From: Crenalkalicoccus roseus
GTDB lineage: Bacteria > Pseudomonadota > Alphaproteobacteria > Acetobacterales > Acetobacteraceae
Assembly (NCBI RefSeq): GCF_004761865.1
Contig: NZ_SJDM01000023.1
Span: forward strand, 1 to 50,712
Reading direction: 5' to 3'
Length of the DNA stretch: 50,712 bases
Shown here: piece by piece, positions 32,093 to 40,518 of the stretch
How the letters are laid out: each line of letters begins with the position of its first letter
Numbering within the stretch: position 1 is the stretch's first letter
Position numbers and translations under genes: made by a program
Notes under the pieces: generated by a model
Database searches by the model: none
The model's input: only the letters and a program-made list of their open reading frames with translations
What the model was told of the DNA's origin: nothing

Positions 32093-32811
32093 TGGCCGCG
32101 CTGGTCCGCTACGAGCAGGCCCGCACGGCGCTGGCAGAATGCGCCCGTATCGATGAGGCCTCCGAGATCCGCGACAAGGCCGCGGCGCTCGCCGCCTATG
32201 CCCGCCAGCGCGACGACCGGGACCTCGAGGTCTGGGTGCGCGAAATTCACCTGCGCGCCTGCGTCCGCATCGGCGAGCTGAGCCGCGAGCTGGAACGTGC
32301 CGAGCCTGGCGGAGCGGGCGGCGGCTCGAAGTTCCCAGCGGTGGGAACCTCGAAGGCCCAGGCGCTGGCCGACGCCGGCATCTCGACCAGCACGGCCCAC
32401 CGCTACGAGGAGCTCGCTGGCGGGCGCGAGGAACAGGCCCAGGCCGCGGGCCGCGCCGCGATGGAGGCCTACTTCGCGCAGTCCCGCGCAGAAGGCGCGC
32501 CGCCGACAATGGCCGGCCTGCGCGGCGCCGTGCGCGGCGCGCTGGAGGCCACGCTCGGGCCGCTGCCGACCCGCCCGAAGCGCCCGGCCCCGCCCGCCGA
32601 GCGGCCGAAGGTCGCGCCCATCGGCGCCGACTGGGCCGATTTCACCGCCGCCGTCCTCACCGTCGCGACCCTGCCCGTCGACTTCGCCTCGCTCGCGGGC
32701 CGGGCCCCGCGTGCCCTGCTCGACGACCTGCGCGGCGAGGCACGCGAGGCGCTGCGGCGGCTGCCGCTCTGGATCAACGCATTGGAGAACGAACATGACG
32801 ACACCGCGTGA
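32092..32811 (+). CDS. Phage protein of ParB/replication-associated hypothetical family
   Basis: A 239-residue protein. The N-terminal part (VRYEQARTALAECARIDEAS, IRDKAAALAAYARQRDDRDL, ACVRIGELSRELE) matches a family of phage/plasmid hypothetical proteins beginning 'L-x-x-Y-x-x-AR-x-AL-x-E'. The segment ALADAGISTSTAHRYEELAG is a predicted HTH. Function unknown; DNA binding is likely. The ATG at 32092 shares one base with the upstream stop (TGATG). It overlaps the next gene by 17 nt. Confidence 0.72.
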   Translation: MAALVRYEQARTALAECARIDEASEIRDKAAALAAYARQRDDRDLEVWVREIHLRACVRIGELSRELERAEPGGAGGGSKFPAVGTSKAQALADAGISTSTAHRYEELAGGREEQAQAAGRAAMEAYFAQSRAEGAPPTMAGLRGAVRGALEATLGPLPTRPKRPAPPAERPKVAPIGADWADFTAAVLTVATLPVDFASLAGRAPRALLDDLRGEAREALRRLPLWINALENEHDDTA

Positions 32812-33265
32812 CCGCATGCGGACCCTGATCCGCGAAGCTCGCCTCAGCGTCCGCCACCGCGGCAGCGTGCCGGCGATCGTCGGCGAGGTCGTCCGGAATG
32901 CCGCGGAGGAGATCCGCAAGGACGACCAGCTGTTCGGCGTGGTTCTGGCGACGGCGCTGAACAAGCTGATCCGTGACGAGCTCAAGCGCAGCGCCGAGAG
33001 CGCCGACCACGCCGAGGGCCTGCGGGCGGAGCAGATGGAGATGTTCCCGCCGGATGCCCGCGCGACGGTGGAGCAGATCGGGCGTGGCGAGGTGTTCGTG
33101 CCGAGCCGCAATGCCTTCGTCCCGCTGCTGCCGAGTCACCTGCAGCCGCAGGAGATCGACGAGGCTGGGAAGTACGTCATCGACCATGGCGGCGACTGCA
33201 TTCGCCGCGGCGGCCTGCTGCGCCGGCTGAGCCGGATCATGCAGACCCACCGGAAGGCAGCGTGA
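32795..33265 (+). CDS. Phage hypothetical protein
   Basis: A 156-residue mostly helical, charged protein (MTTPRDRMRTLIREARLSVR, VLATALNKLIRDELKRSAES) with a C-terminal GDCIRRGGLLRRLSRIMQ. No domain recognised. Overlapping both neighbours supports it as a real gene in the early operon. Confidence 0.65.
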   Translation: MTTPRDRMRTLIREARLSVRHRGSVPAIVGEVVRNAAEEIRKDDQLFGVVLATALNKLIRDELKRSAESADHAEGLRAEQMEMFPPDARATVEQIGRGEVFVPSRNAFVPLLPSHLQPQEIDEAGKYVIDHGGDCIRRGGLLRRLSRIMQTHRKAA

Positions 33266-33273
33266 GGTCGGCC

Positions 33274-33699
33274 ATGGGCAAGTCCTCCCGCGACAAGGGC
33301 CTGCGCCGCGAGCGGGCCATCGTCGACATCCACATGAAGTGCGGACTCCGCGCCGAGCGCGTGCCGCTGTCCGGCGCCGTCCGGTACCGCGGCAACGGTG
33401 CCGACGTCGACCTCTACGTCCGCGGCGCCGAGCCGCTGAAGGCGGAGGTCAAGGCGCGCGGCGAGGGCGACGGCTTCAAGACGCTGGAGCGCTGGCTCGG
33501 CCGGAACGACGCGCTGTTCCTCTGGCGCGACCGCGCGACGCCGATGGTGGTGCTGCCGCTGCATGTCTGGATCGAGATCGCGCGGCGCAGCGCGCGCTGC
33601 GCAGAGCCCGACGCCGATCGCGAGCGCGCCCGCCGCGCGCGCCAGGCAGAGGAAGGCCCGCTCCCGCCGCCCGACGCTATCGCCGAGGTGACGCCGTGA
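33274..33699 (+). CDS. Archaeal-type Holliday junction resolvase-like nuclease
   Basis: A 141-residue protein. RDKGLRRERAIVDIHMKCG supplies the N-terminal glutamate, YRGNGADVDLYVRG the metal-binding Asp, and LKAEVKARGEGDGFKTLERW the E-x-K of the PD-(D/E)XK fold found in Hjc-like resolvases. It probably processes branched DNA in phage replication or recombination. The start ATG 33274 is preferred for its GAGG site 6 nt upstream; a GTG at 33262 overlapping the prior stop is the alternative. Confidence 0.75.
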   Translation: MGKSSRDKGLRRERAIVDIHMKCGLRAERVPLSGAVRYRGNGADVDLYVRGAEPLKAEVKARGEGDGFKTLERWLGRNDALFLWRDRATPMVVLPLHVWIEIARRSARCAEPDADRERARRARQAEEGPLPPPDAIAEVTP

Positions 33700-33824
33700 C
33701 CCCGCGCACCACCCAGAGGCTGCGCGAAATCGGCGACGCGCTCCGCACTCTGGCCGGCGGCCTGCTGCTGGCCGGCGGGTTCATCGCGCTCTGCTGGGTC
33801 GCCGAGCTGGTGACCTTCCGATGA
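33696..33824 (+). CDS. Small single-pass membrane protein
   Basis: A 42-residue protein starting GTG 33696 with a GTGA overlap and ending in an ATGA overlap. A hydrophobic segment LAGGLLLAGGFIALCWVAEL spans ~19-38. No family recognised. The tight overlaps on both sides support it. Confidence 0.5.
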   Translation: MTPRTTQRLREIGDALRTLAGGLLLAGGFIALCWVAELVTFR

Positions 33825-34387
33825 GCGTCTCTCCCATGCCGATGCCCGCGCCTGCCCGGCCGCCGGCGTCGCTCACTCAGCCGGGCGCCATCACCACCGA
33901 CAGGACCAGCATGACCAACCGAACCACTCTGGCGCAGCTGCGCGAGATGGACGCCGCGCAGGCCGCCCGCCTGCCCGTCGATCATCTGGCGCTGCTGCTG
34001 GAAGAGGTCGGGGCGCTGAAGGCCGACGCCAAGCACCTCGCCGACCTGCTGCACGACGCCCTGCACGCCCGCTACGGCGAAGCGGCCGCCGCGGCCCGCC
34101 GCGCCGACGGCAAGGACACCGGCCGCGTCCGCCTGGAGCAGGACGGCTTCGAGATCGTCGCGGACCTCGCGAAGCGCGTGGAGTGGAACCAGCCGAAGCT
34201 GGCGGAGGCGGTCGCTACCATCCGCGGCTGGGGCGAGGACCCCGCCGACTACGTCACCGTCGAGATCCGCGTGCCGGAGAGCCGCTTCACGGCGTGGCCG
34301 CCGCGCATCCGCGCGGTGTTCGAGCCGGCGCGCACCGTCGCCACCGGCCGTCCCTCCTACACCCTCGAACCGAAGGACGTCGCCTGA
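33821..34387 (+). CDS. Phage hypothetical protein
   Basis: A 188-residue protein. The Pro-rich first 30 residues may be untranslated if the ATG at 33911 (MTNRTTLAQLREMDAAQAAR) is the true start; 33821 gives an ATGA overlap. The helical region LALLLEEVGALKADAKHLAD and a C-terminal VEIRVPESRFTAWPPRIRAV follow. Similar proteins sit ahead of phage RecA-like ATPases; function unknown. Confidence 0.65.
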   Translation: MSVSPMPMPAPARPPASLTQPGAITTDRTSMTNRTTLAQLREMDAAQAARLPVDHLALLLEEVGALKADAKHLADLLHDALHARYGEAAAAARRADGKDTGRVRLEQDGFEIVADLAKRVEWNQPKLAEAVATIRGWGEDPADYVTVEIRVPESRFTAWPPRIRAVFEPARTVATGRPSYTLEPKDVA

Positions 34388-34572
34388 TGGCGCATGAACT
34401 CCGCATCCAGGTCGCCATCCCCCTCGAAGGCGACGCGATCTCCCGCGCGAAGGACGTGGCCGCCTTCGAGCCGACCCTCGACGCCTTTGCCGAGGCGGTG
34501 GCGCGCGCCGGCGGCGACATCAAGGTCGACGTCATCAAGGCGAAGCCGCGCACGCCGAAGGAGCCGCACTGA
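34387..34572 (+). CDS. Small phage hypothetical protein
   Basis: A 61-residue protein (MAHELRIQVAIPLEGDAISR) beginning on the last base of the preceding stop (TGATG) and sharing its last base with the next ATG. No domain recognised. Confidence 0.6.
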   Translation: MAHELRIQVAIPLEGDAISRAKDVAAFEPTLDAFAEAVARAGGDIKVDVIKAKPRTPKEPH

Positions 34573-35363
34573 TGGCGATCTCCCTTGCATCGCTCCGGCG
34601 GGGCGGCGAGACGCGCCCGCCGCGGATCCTCGTCTACGGCGTGGCCGGCGTCGGCAAGACCCAGCTCGCCGCCGATGCGCCGAACCCGGTGTTCCTGCAG
34701 ACCGAGGACGGGCTCGGCCGCATCGACGCCGCGACCTTCGGGCTGCTGCGCAGCTTCGACGCGGTGATGGAGGCGCTCGGCAGCCTCTACACCGAGGAGC
34801 ACGACCACCAGACCGTGGTCCTCGACAGCCTTGACTGGCTGGAGCCCCTCGTCTGGCAGCACACGGCGCAGGCGCACAACCAGCCGGACATCGAGTCCTT
34901 CGGCTACGGCAAGGGCTACCTCGCTGCGCTGGATACCTGGCGCAGCTTCCTCGACGGCGTGAACGCGCTGCGCGACGAGCGCGGCATGGGCGTGATCCTG
35001 ATCGCGCATGCCGAAATCCGGCGCTTCGACAGCCCCGAGACCGAGCCCTACGACCGCTACCAGCCGAAGCTGCACCGCGGCGCCTCCGCGCTGGTGCAGG
35101 AGCATGTCGATGCCGTGCTCTTCGCGAACTATCGCGTCAGCACGCTGAAGTCGGACGTCGGCTTCAACAAGAAGGTGGTCCGCGGCGTGAGCGGCGGCGA
35201 CCGCCTGCTGCACACCGCCGAGCGCCCGGCCTTCCTCGCGAAGAACCGCTTCGGGTTGGCCGAGACGCTGCCGCTGTCCTGGCCTGACCTCGCCGCCGGC
35301 ATCCCCTTCTACGCGGCGCCACCCAGCACCGCCCCCGCCTCCACCACCGAAGCCCGGAGCTGA
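34572..35363 (+). CDS. Phage RecA-like AAA ATPase (AAA_24/Sak4 type)
   Basis: A 263-residue protein. Walker A VYGVAGVGKTQLA (~21-33) and Walker B-like HQTVVLDSLDWL (~77-88) are clear; MGVILIAHAEI is the sensor strand. The size and the neighbouring DUF669 single-strand-binding protein fit phage Sak4-like single-strand annealing/recombination ATPases. The gene starts on the last base of the upstream stop, and the DUF669 gene follows after 3 bp. Confidence 0.82.
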   Translation: MAISLASLRRGGETRPPRILVYGVAGVGKTQLAADAPNPVFLQTEDGLGRIDAATFGLLRSFDAVMEALGSLYTEEHDHQTVVLDSLDWLEPLVWQHTAQAHNQPDIESFGYGKGYLAALDTWRSFLDGVNALRDERGMGVILIAHAEIRRFDSPETEPYDRYQPKLHRGASALVQEHVDAVLFANYRVSTLKSDVGFNKKVVRGVSGGDRLLHTAERPAFLAKNRFGLAETLPLSWPDLAAGIPFYAAPPSTAPASTTEARS

Positions 35364-35366
35364 CCC

Positions 35367-35906
35367 ATGGCATCCCTCAATGGAACCTTTGACGCGACCG
35401 AGGTCGCCCCCGCCGTCCCGCTCGAGGTGCTGCCGCCCGGCAAATACCTCGCGCATCTGATCGAGAGCGAGATGCTGCCGACCAAGGCCGGCGACGGGCA
35501 GTACCTGAAGCTGGTGTTCGAGGTGCTGGAGGGCCCTGCCGCCCGCCGGAAGATCTTCGACCAGCTGAACCTGGTGAACCGCAACGAGCAGACGGTCGAG
35601 ATCGCGCAGCGCACGCTCTCCGCCATCTGCCACGCGGTGGGCCAGGTCCACGTCAGCGACAGCGAGCAGCTGCACTTCAAGCCGCTGATCGTGACCCTGA
35701 AGGTCAAGCCGGCCGGCAACGACAAGTCCGGCATCTACCGCGAGGCGCGGAACGAGGTGGCCGGTTACTCTGCGGCGTCGGCGGGCGCCTCCGGCGGGGT
35801 CGCGCCACGCCCGGCCGCTGCGGTGCCCCGCGCGACCCCGGCGGCGCCCCCGGCGGGCACCCGCCCCGGTGCCGCCGCCACGCCACCCTGGCGCCGCAAC
35901 GGCTGA
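35367..35906 (+). CDS. DUF669 phage single-strand DNA-binding-type protein
   Basis: A 179-residue protein. The DUF669 core spans ~1-135: MASLNGTFDATEVAP, LPPGKYLAHLIESEMLPTKA, GQYLKLVFEVLEGPAARRKI, IYREARNEVAGY. A disordered Ala/Pro tail follows. DUF669 proteins accompany phage recombination ATPases and are thought to bind single-stranded DNA. Good context match with the upstream ATPase. Confidence 0.85.
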   Translation: MASLNGTFDATEVAPAVPLEVLPPGKYLAHLIESEMLPTKAGDGQYLKLVFEVLEGPAARRKIFDQLNLVNRNEQTVEIAQRTLSAICHAVGQVHVSDSEQLHFKPLIVTLKVKPAGNDKSGIYREARNEVAGYSAASAGASGGVAPRPAAAVPRATPAAPPAGTRPGAAATPPWRRNG

Positions 35907-35962
35907 CGACACCGCCGGCGGACACATCCGCCGGCCCCTCCTTCCTCCCTGCGGGACCAGCC

Positions 35963-36913
35963 ATGGCCGTCCTTCCACCGCCGTCGAGCCCCACCGTCAC
36001 CGCCATCTACGCCGCCTACGAGGCGGCCGCGGATGCCGGCTACCGCGCGCATCTCGGCGCCTCGCTGATCGGCGCCGAGTGCGAGCGCGCGATCTGGTAC
36101 ACCTTCCGCTGGGCCACGCGCGCCCGGCACACCGGCCGGCTCTTCCGGCTTTTCGAGACGGGCCACCTGGCCGAGGCCCGCTTCGTCGCCGACCTGCGCC
36201 GCATCGGCATCACCGTGCTGGACGTGAATCCGGCGGCCGGCCGGCAGTGGAACCTCCGCGACGCCGGCGGCCACTTCGGCGGCAGCATGGACGCCGTCGC
36301 CAAGGGCTTCCCCGAGGCGCCGGCGACCTGGCACGTCTGCGAGTTCAAGACCCACAGCGCCAAGTCCTTCGCCAAGCTGAAGGCCGAGGGCGTCGCCGCC
36401 TCCAAGCCGCTGCATTGGTCGCAGATGCAGGCCTATATGCAGCTCGCCGGCCTCGATCGCGCCTTCTACCTGGCGGTCTGCAAGGACACGGACAAGCTCT
36501 ACCAGGAGCGCATCCGGCACGACGCAGAGGCCGGGCTGCGCATCCTGGCGAGGGCAGCGCGCATCATCGGCGCGGCCCGGCCGCCGGCCCGCATCAGCCA
36601 GGATCCGACCTGGTGGCAGTGCCGCTTCTGCGATCACCATGCCGTTTGTCATGACGGCGCCGCGCCGGAGCGGCACTGCCGCTCCTGCCTGCATGCCTCG
36701 CCGGTCCCGGGCGGTGATTGGCATTGCGCCCGGCACAACGCCCCACTCGACCGGCGCAATCAGGAGGCGGGCTGCGCTGCGCACCTCTACATTCCGGACC
36801 TCATCGACGGCGAGCAGCTGGACGCCGGCGAGGATTGGGTCAGCTACCGGCTGCCCGACAACAGCGTCTGGCGCGACAGCGCCACCTCCTCCAGCGCGGG
36901 GGCGGCGCCGTGA
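35963..36913 (+). CDS. PD-(D/E)XK exonuclease, Cas4-like with cysteine cluster
   Basis: A 316-residue protein. SLIGAECERAIWY, GGSMDAVAKG (metal-binding Asp), WHVCEFKTHSAKSF (E-x-K) and HWSQMQAYMQLAGL (motif with Gln) are the RecB/YqaJ nuclease motifs. The C-terminal cysteines CRFCDHHAVC and CRSCLHAS suggest an Fe-S or zinc site as in Cas4. It likely resects DNA ends for the recombination ATPase two genes upstream. The stop overlaps the GTG start of the next gene. Confidence 0.82.
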   Translation: MAVLPPPSSPTVTAIYAAYEAAADAGYRAHLGASLIGAECERAIWYTFRWATRARHTGRLFRLFETGHLAEARFVADLRRIGITVLDVNPAAGRQWNLRDAGGHFGGSMDAVAKGFPEAPATWHVCEFKTHSAKSFAKLKAEGVAASKPLHWSQMQAYMQLAGLDRAFYLAVCKDTDKLYQERIRHDAEAGLRILARAARIIGAARPPARISQDPTWWQCRFCDHHAVCHDGAAPERHCRSCLHASPVPGGDWHCARHNAPLDRRNQEAGCAAHLYIPDLIDGEQLDAGEDWVSYRLPDNSVWRDSATSSSAGAAP

Positions 36914-37533
36914 GCCAGGACCTCCTCGTCATCGTCTCGGTCAAGAACAACGCACTGCTCACCGCCATGCGCGAAGCGGGGTACGAGAGCGCGGCGGCGC
37001 TGTCGCGCGCCGGCGGCGTGTCCGCCCACCGCATCTATGACTACCTGAACCTGCGCCTCGCACCGCTCCGCGAGAACGGGGAATGGCGCGCCTGCATCCT
37101 CGCCATCTCGAAGGCGCTGCGCACGCTGCCCGAAGATCTCTTTCCCGCGGCGTTCCTGCGCCGCGCGCTCACGACGAACAAGGTCACGCGCGAGGTCAGC
37201 GCGGATGAGTTGCCGGCGCTCATGGGGGGCGTGTCCTCCTCCATCGCCTACGACCCCGAGCGGAGCGTCGCCGTCGATGCCGCGCTCGACGCCCTGGACA
37301 CCGCGCTGGCCGGCCTGCGGCCGCGCGAGGCGCGCATGCTGCGGATGTACTTCGGCCTGGATGGCGAGGCGCCCCGGACCCTGGAGGAGATCGGGCGATC
37401 CTTTGACGTCAGCAAGGAGCGCGTGCGCCAGACCGTGCAGCTCGCCCAGCGCCGGCTGGCCGCACCGCGGCACCAGCTCCGCCAGCGTTGCGCACCCCTC
37501 CTGGAGGATGCCGCGACGGGAGAGGATCGATGA
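36910..37533 (+). CDS. Sigma-region-4-like phage transcription factor
   Basis: A 207-residue protein starting at GTG 36910 (GTGA overlap). The N-terminal half has an Xre-like helical region (LLTAMREAGYESAAALSRAG then VSAHRIYDYLNLRLAPL). The C-terminal half has LRPREARMLRMYFGLDGEAP and LEEIGRSFDVSKERVRQTVQ, a textbook sigma-70 region 4 that would contact a -35 box. No region 2 is visible, so it is probably an accessory regulator rather than a full sigma factor. Confidence 0.75.
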   Translation: MSQDLLVIVSVKNNALLTAMREAGYESAAALSRAGGVSAHRIYDYLNLRLAPLRENGEWRACILAISKALRTLPEDLFPAAFLRRALTTNKVTREVSADELPALMGGVSSSIAYDPERSVAVDAALDALDTALAGLRPREARMLRMYFGLDGEAPRTLEEIGRSFDVSKERVRQTVQLAQRRLAAPRHQLRQRCAPLLEDAATGEDR

Positions 37534-39116
37534 CCCTCTCCCTTCGCCCCTATCAGCGCGCCGCGATCGAGGCGCTCTACGACTATTTCGCCGCCAGCGT
37601 GGGCAACCCGCTGATCGTGATGCCGACCGGCACCGGGAAGTCCGTGGTCATCGCCGGCTTCACGCGCGAGGCCATCGCCGCCTTTGGCGACACCCGCGTA
37701 CTGGTCCTCACCCACGTGAAGGAGCTCATCCAGCAGAACTTCATGGCGCTGCTCCGCGCCTGGCCCGAGGCGCCGGCCGGCATCTACTCGGCCGGGCTAT
37801 CCCGCCACGACATCCACGCGCAGATCCTCTTCGCCGGCATCCAGTCGATCCACCGCCACGCGCGGCAGGTGCAGCGCTGCGACCTCGTGCTGATCGACGA
37901 GGCGCACCTGCTCGGACGCGGCGACAGCGGCATGTACCGCTCCTTCCTGGCGCAGCTGAACGAGATCAACGCGGGCTTGCTGAAGGTCGTCGGCTTCACG
38001 GCGACGCCGTATCGCCTGGACAGCGGCATGCTGCACCAGGGCAAGGATCGTCTCTTCACGGACATCGCCTTCCAGGTGCCGGTACTGGACATGATCCAGC
38101 AGGGCTATCTCTGCCCTGTGGTCCCCAAGCAGACCACAACCCAGCTCGACGTCGGCGGCGTCGGCACCCGCGGCAGCGAATTCATCGCCAAAGACCTCGA
38201 GGCGGCAGTGGACCGCGACGAGGTCACCCGCGCCGGGGTCGCCGAGATCGTGCAGCACGGCGAGGGCCGCGGCTCCTGGCTGGTCTTCTGCTCAGGCGTC
38301 GCTCATGCCCGTCACGTCTGCGACGCCATCCGCGAGCATGGCGTCAGCTGCGAGACCGTCACCGGCGACACGCCCGGCCCCGAGCGCGATGCCATCCTGG
38401 CGGCCTTCAAGGCGGGGCGGCTGCGCTGCGTCACCAACGCGAACGTGCTCACCACCGGCTTCGACGCGCCAGGGGTGGACCTGATCGCGCTGCTGCGCCC
38501 GACGAAGAGCGTCGGCCTCTACGTCCAGATGGTGGGCCGCGGTACTCGCCTCGCCGAAGGCAAGGATGACTGCCTGGTGCTCGACTTCGCCGGCAACACG
38601 GCGCGTCACGGCCCGATCGACACCGTCGATGGCCGGAAGAAGGAGAAGTCGGAGGAGCCGGGTGAGGCGCCGATCAAGGTCTGCCCGGAATGCCAGACCA
38701 TCAACCACGCCAGCGTACGGCGCTGCATCGAGTGCGACCACGAGTTCCCGCCGCCGGTGGTGAAGGTGGCGCCGCAGGCAGCGTCGAACGCGCTGCTCTC
38801 GACCCAGGTCCAGGCGACTTGGTCCGACGTCACCGGGATCAGCTACGCGCGCCACGAGAAGCCCGGCAAGCCGGCGTCGCTGCGCGTCACCTATGAGTGC
38901 GGCCTCGTGCGGCACAGCGAATGGGTCTGCTTCGAGCACACCGGCTTTCCGCGCGACAAGGCGGTGGGCTGGTGGCGCCGCCGCGCCGGCAATCTGCCGC
39001 CGCCGGCGACGGTGGATGAGGCCCTGCAGCAGGTGGACCAGCTCCGCCGTCCGATCGCGATCCAGGTCCGGCCCGCGGGCCAATACACCGAGATCGCCGC
39101 CGCGAGGTTCGTGTGA
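37530..39116 (+). CDS. Phage superfamily 2 DEAD/DEAH helicase
   Basis: A 528-residue protein. LRPYQRAAIEALYDYF is the Q-motif-like start; PTGTGKS (motif I), LIDEAHLLG (II), GFTATPYR (III), TTGFDAPGVDLI (V) and QMVGRGTRL (VI) follow, as in UvrB/type III restriction-like helicases. A zinc ribbon CPECQTINHASVRRCIECDH lies near residues 388-407. It probably unwinds DNA in phage replication. ATGA overlap upstream; the stop overlaps the next gene. Confidence 0.9.
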   Translation: MTLSLRPYQRAAIEALYDYFAASVGNPLIVMPTGTGKSVVIAGFTREAIAAFGDTRVLVLTHVKELIQQNFMALLRAWPEAPAGIYSAGLSRHDIHAQILFAGIQSIHRHARQVQRCDLVLIDEAHLLGRGDSGMYRSFLAQLNEINAGLLKVVGFTATPYRLDSGMLHQGKDRLFTDIAFQVPVLDMIQQGYLCPVVPKQTTTQLDVGGVGTRGSEFIAKDLEAAVDRDEVTRAGVAEIVQHGEGRGSWLVFCSGVAHARHVCDAIREHGVSCETVTGDTPGPERDAILAAFKAGRLRCVTNANVLTTGFDAPGVDLIALLRPTKSVGLYVQMVGRGTRLAEGKDDCLVLDFAGNTARHGPIDTVDGRKKEKSEEPGEAPIKVCPECQTINHASVRRCIECDHEFPPPVVKVAPQAASNALLSTQVQATWSDVTGISYARHEKPGKPASLRVTYECGLVRHSEWVCFEHTGFPRDKAVGWWRRRAGNLPPPATVDEALQQVDQLRRPIAIQVRPAGQYTEIAAARFV

Positions 39117-39466
39117 GATGCGCTGCCTGTCGCCTCCGCACCGCCCGCGGCTTCGGTTGGTTCGATCCGCGCATTCGGACCTCCGAGCCGCTGCCGGCCT
39201 GTTCCATGCGCTGCATGAGCGCGCTCTGCCGGAGGTGGGGCGTGGTTGATCCCGACGAGCACGAGATTGCCGCGATCGCGGTGGCCAGCCCCATGGCCGG
39301 GGAGTATCTGGACAGCATCGGGAAGACCGACCTCGCGTTGCTGACCGAAGCCGAGTGGCTGACGCTGCTCGAGGTGATCATCACCGCCTACCAGGACGAG
39401 CTCGCGCGCCGGCTGGATCAGGGACGGCATCCGGCGCCGCCGCTCGCGGTGGGAGGGCAGTCGTGA
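39113..39466 (+). CDS. DUF6511-like phage protein
   Basis: A 117-residue protein from GTG 39113. Cysteine-rich N-terminus (CAACRLRTARGFGWFDPR, CSMRCMSALC) and a helical C-terminus (EYLDSIGKTDLALLTEAEWL) fit the DUF6511 phage family, which I recall only as uncharacterised. It likely binds zinc. It overlaps both flanking genes by 4 nt. Confidence 0.7.
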   Translation: MRCAACRLRTARGFGWFDPRIRTSEPLPACSMRCMSALCRRWGVVDPDEHEIAAIAVASPMAGEYLDSIGKTDLALLTEAEWLTLLEVIITAYQDELARRLDQGRHPAPPLAVGGQS

Positions 39467-40518
39467 CGCAGCCCTCCTTCATGGCCGACTATGGCGAGCG
39501 GCTGGTCGACAACGGCTACTCCGTCATCCCGATCATGCCGGGCAGCAAGGTGCCGGGGCAGTTCCGCGGGGGTGAGTGGTCGCTCTATCCCGATTGGACC
39601 CGGCATTGCGACCGGCCGACGAAGTCCTTCGAGGTGGACATCTGGCGGCGCTGGCCCGGCTGCGGCGTCGGGATCGCCACCGGCGCCGTGGTGGGCATCG
39701 ACATCGATATCCTGGACGGCGCGCTCGCCATCCAGCTCGCCGGCCTCGCGGCCTCCATGCTGGGCGACACGCCCTGCCTGCGCATTGGCCGTGCCCCGAA
39801 GCGGCTGCTGGTCTATCGCGCGGCCACCCCCTTCGCCGGCCGCAAGCGCCATCCTCTTGAGCTGCTGGCGCGCGGCCAGCAGTTCGTCGCCTATGCTGTG
39901 CACCCGGACACCGGTCGCCCCTATGACTGGCCGGAGGACAGCTTGGTGGAGCTGCCGCTGTCGCAACTCCCGGTGGTGGACGAAGCGGGATGTGCCGCCT
40001 TCCTCGACGCGGCCTGGCAGCTCGTCCCCGACGAGGTCCGGGTCAACTCAATCCTGGCGGACGCACCGACCAGCACCTGGCGCGGCCCGAGTGACCCGAA
40101 GGGCACGCGGGACGCCATCGCCGCGGCCCTGGCCTGGCTGCCGAACGACGACCTGCCGGGCAATGAATGGATCACCGTCGGCGCGGCGATCAAGGCCGCC
40201 CTCGGCGAGGAGGGGCGCGACCTCTGGCTCGACTGGTCACGCCAGTCCCGGAAGTCTGGCCAGTCCGGCCGCATCGACACGCCGGAGTGCCGCTGGGCCT
40301 CGCTGCGGCCGCACAGCGTCGGCGCCGGGACGATCTATTGGCTGGCGGAGCAGCGCGGCTGGGTGCCGGATCCCGCCCTGACCCTGAACGGCACGGCGGC
40401 GGAGCAGGCGGCACAGCCCCACCCGGCCGCGGCGCTGCTGGCGAAGGTCGTCGCCCCGCCGCGCCGCCGCCGAAGCCCTACCGCGTCCCGCTCGAGCTGC
40501 TGCAGGAAGGCGCGCTGA
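39463..40518 (+). CDS. Phage Prim-Pol (bifunctional DNA primase/polymerase), 5' part of frameshifted gene
   Basis: From GTG 39463 this frame encodes 351 residues. The Prim-Pol domain spans ~1-190 (GYSVIPIMPGSKVPGQF, GCGVGIATGAVVGIDIDILD with D-x-D, LELLARGQQFVAYAVHP). A PriCT-2-like module follows (GTRDAIAAALAWLPNDDLPG, NEWITVGAAIKAALGEEG). The frame then runs into an arginine/serine-rich, non-homologous tail (from ~40461) and stops at 40518, while the DUF3987 helicase part continues in the -1 frame. Relatives carry both parts in one polypeptide. Initiates replication by primer synthesis if expressed. Confidence 0.75.
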   Translation: MTQPSFMADYGERLVDNGYSVIPIMPGSKVPGQFRGGEWSLYPDWTRHCDRPTKSFEVDIWRRWPGCGVGIATGAVVGIDIDILDGALAIQLAGLAASMLGDTPCLRIGRAPKRLLVYRAATPFAGRKRHPLELLARGQQFVAYAVHPDTGRPYDWPEDSLVELPLSQLPVVDEAGCAAFLDAAWQLVPDEVRVNSILADAPTSTWRGPSDPKGTRDAIAAALAWLPNDDLPGNEWITVGAAIKAALGEEGRDLWLDWSRQSRKSGQSGRIDTPECRWASLRPHSVGAGTIYWLAEQRGWVPDPALTLNGTAAEQAAQPHPAAALLAKVVAPPRRRRSPTASRSSCCRKAR

